A stretch of DNA of 54,839 bases from Acidimicrobiia bacterium (GTDB lineage: Bacteria > Actinomycetota > Acidimicrobiia > Spongiisociales > Spongiisociaceae). The position numbers and the translations under genes were made by a program. The DNA is taken from the NCBI GenBank assembly GCA_011523635.1, contig WTGI01000034.1, forward strand, positions 1 through 54,839, given 5' to 3'. The stretch's first letter is position 1, and the number at the start of each line of letters is the position of its first letter. Below, piece after piece: positions 53,687-54,839 of this stretch. The notes under the pieces are model-generated. The model was not told the origin of the DNA. It did not search any database and saw nothing but the letters and a program-made list of their open reading frames with translations.

Positions 53687-54699
53687 GATCCGCTCAGGCG
53701 TAGCCTCACCTGATCGAGCCCGACCGCCGCCACCAGGACGACACCGGTCGCGACGTCCTGCCAGAACGACGAGATGCTCAGCAGGGTGAGTCCGTTCTGC
53801 ATTATGCCGAGTATGAAGACACCGAGGACCGTGCCCGGTATGGTGCCCCGCCCGCCGGAGAGGCTGGCGCCACCGAGGATGATGGCGGCCACCACCTCGA
53901 GCTCCACCCCCGTGGCCGCGTTCCCGGAAGCGGCGTCCAACTGTGACGCCAGGATCAGCCCGGCCAGACCGGCCAGGAGACCGCTGACGATGAACATGAC
54001 GAAGATGGTCGGCTTCTGGCGGATCCCGGACAGCCGGGCCGCGGTCGGGTTGCTACCGATCGCGTAGACGGATCGGCCGAAGCGCGTGTAACGGACCACG
54101 AACCACGCCAGCACGGTGATCAGGACGAACATCACAATCTGGGCCGGTACGCCGAAGATGTCGTTGGTGATGAACTCGACCTTGCCGTTCATCCTGATCG
54201 TCTGGCCGTTGGAGAACAGGCGCGCCAGTCCCCTGTACCCCAGCCAGGTTCCCAGGGTGACGACGATCGAGGCGATGCCCGCGTAGGCGGAGAGCACCCC
54301 GTTGAATATCCCGGCCAGAAGACCGACGCCGAGGGCGGCCAGGATGGCGGCCGCGGCGCTGTTCTCCTCGGCGACGACACCCGCTATGCAGCCGCACAGC
54401 GCAGCCCCCGATGCCACCGACAGGTCGAAGTTGCCCGAGATGAGAAGCAAGGTGCCCGGCGCGGCGAGGATGCCCAGGACCGAGACTGAAAGCAGCACGT
54501 TGCGCATGTTGCGGGTGGTGAGGAAGAACTCGCTGCCCTGCCAGAAGATGAACCCGAGGATCACCAAGACAACTACCAACACCAACTCGGGTGGCATCGC
54601 CACGAATATGCGGGCGATCCTGGCCTGCCTGCTGATGCCTACTGCTGGAGTGGCATCCGGCGAGCCGCCACCACTCCCGGTGTCCGGCGTTTCGTCCAT
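53683..54699 (-). CDS. Sugar ABC transporter permease (RbsC type, CUT2)
   Basis: 338 aa with about nine to ten membrane segments. RbsC-type segments are GNFDLSVASGAALCG, NGVLSAYAGIASIVVTLG, YAIGSNPTAARLSGI and GGASLSGGRGTIPGTVLG. The hydrophilic N-terminus (MDETPDTGSGGG) is a short cytosolic tail. It is coupled to the ATPase gene, and a hairpin separates it from the binding-protein gene upstream. Confidence 0.92.
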   Translation of the reverse strand: MDETPDTGSGGGSPDATPAVGISRQARIARIFVAMPPELVLVVVLVILGFIFWQGSEFFLTTRNMRNVLLSVSVLGILAAPGTLLLISGNFDLSVASGAALCGCIAGVVAEENSAAAAILAALGVGLLAGIFNGVLSAYAGIASIVVTLGTWLGYRGLARLFSNGQTIRMNGKVEFITNDIFGVPAQIVMFVLITVLAWFVVRYTRFGRSVYAIGSNPTAARLSGIRQKPTIFVMFIVSGLLAGLAGLILASQLDAASGNAATGVELEVVAAIILGGASLSGGRGTIPGTVLGVFILGIMQNGLTLLSISSFWQDVATGVVLVAAVGLDQVRLRLSGS

Positions 54700-54726
54700 A
54701 GCTCGCTCTCGCTCCTAACGGAAAGC

Positions 54727-54760
54727 GGGGGCGGCGACAAGGCTCGCTTGCGCCGCCCCC
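54727..54760 (-). terminator. Hairpin between binding-protein gene and permease
   Basis: A perfect 10-bp outer stem, GGGGGCGGCG (54727-54736) and CGCCGCCCCC (54751-54760), continues after one unpaired base as CAAG/CTTG around a 5-base loop. No U-run follows on the minus transcript. Placed between the binding protein and channel genes, such hairpins commonly lower downstream expression or protect the upstream RNA. Confidence 0.6.
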
Positions 54761-54779
54761 CGTTTGCTTACTGTCGACT

Positions 54780-54839
54780 TCAGCCCGGGTAGAACTGGTC
54801 GATGTTGTCCGCGCTCACAAAGATGTGGTTCACATACAG
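54780..54839 (-). CDS. C-terminus of a sugar-binding protein (RbsB type), partial
   Basis: The minus strand reads LYVNHIFVSADNIDQFYPG then TGA (54780-54782), and continues beyond the right edge. The NIDQFYPG end is typical of the periplasmic binding component of CUT2 importers. Position upstream of the permease and ATPase supports this. Confidence 0.7.
   Translation of the reverse strand: MYVNHIFVSADNIDQFYPG

Noticed and set aside
1-54839. CRISPR arrays, insertion sequences, integrases, phage genes
   Set aside because: No regularly spaced repeats, transposase or integrase motifs were seen. The only transfer sign is the low-GC kinase gene, which has no mobility gene beside it.

Overview
The window is high-GC, densely packed DNA with many GTG starts and many 4-bp ATGA/GTGA gene overlaps. 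Its gene families (DppABCDF-type and CUT1/CUT2 sugar importers, several SDR plus enolase-superfamily pairs, a CoxMSL-type molybdenum hydroxylase, a phosphotriesterase-family lactonase) suggest an actinobacterium with an organic-substrate-scavenging lifestyle. An Acidimicrobiia-like or sponge/marine-associated lineage is my inference. No rRNA, tRNA or marker gene in the window proves it.

Layout. (1) 1-10988, plus strand: the tail of an unknown gene, a complete peptide-type ABC importer (lipoprotein, two permeases, two ATPases), a three-subunit molybdenum hydroxylase and a class III aminotransferase. (2) 11308-15213: a small exported Gly-rich protein, an L-fuconate dehydratase with its SDR partner on the minus strand, and a 3-hydroxyisobutyrate-dehydrogenase-type reductase. 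(3) 15401-19046: a six-helix membrane protein, an orphan AceE-like E1 and a PNPOx-like protein. (4) 19114-30097: the centrepiece, an apparently complete N-methylglutamate (NMG) pathway for monomethylamine. gmaS is on the minus strand, divergent from mgsABC on the plus strand. mgdABCD follows on the minus strand, preceded by an ArsR-type regulator that is frameshifted in this sequence. A visibly lower-GC kinase-like gene sits between mgsC and mgdD.

(5) 30202-34509: a DUF3224 protein, an amidohydrolase-2 lactonase, a DgoD-like dehydratase and two SDRs. (6) 34800-38093: a CUT1 sugar importer (two permeases and a lipoprotein) without its own ATPase, ending in a strong hairpin. (7) 38340-42345: a decayed DUF3224 copy, an SDR, a third enolase-superfamily enzyme, a VOC protein, another SDR and a VapBC module. 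(8) 42417-47418: a creatininase-like hydrolase coupled to an Sfp-type phosphopantetheinyl transferase, an NCS2 permease with an extra cytosolic domain, and an MFS transporter. (9) 47581-54839, minus strand: SDR, Gfo/Idh/MocA dehydrogenase, phosphotriesterase-family hydrolase, HIBADH-type dehydrogenase, a GNAT-like protein and a CUT2 (RbsABC-type) importer cut by the window edge.

How the genes fit together. The NMG block would convert methylamine, glutamate and ATP to gamma-glutamylmethylamide (GmaS), then to N-methylglutamate (MgsABC). MgdABCD would oxidise that back to glutamate, giving a C1 unit for tetrahydrofolate and releasing nitrogen for assimilation. The surrounding modules look like separate catabolic cassettes for sugar acids, deoxysugars and lactones: importer, dehydrogenase, lactonase, enolase-superfamily dehydratase, then a second dehydrogenase. 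Aldolases or KDG-type cleavage enzymes for these routes are not in the window.
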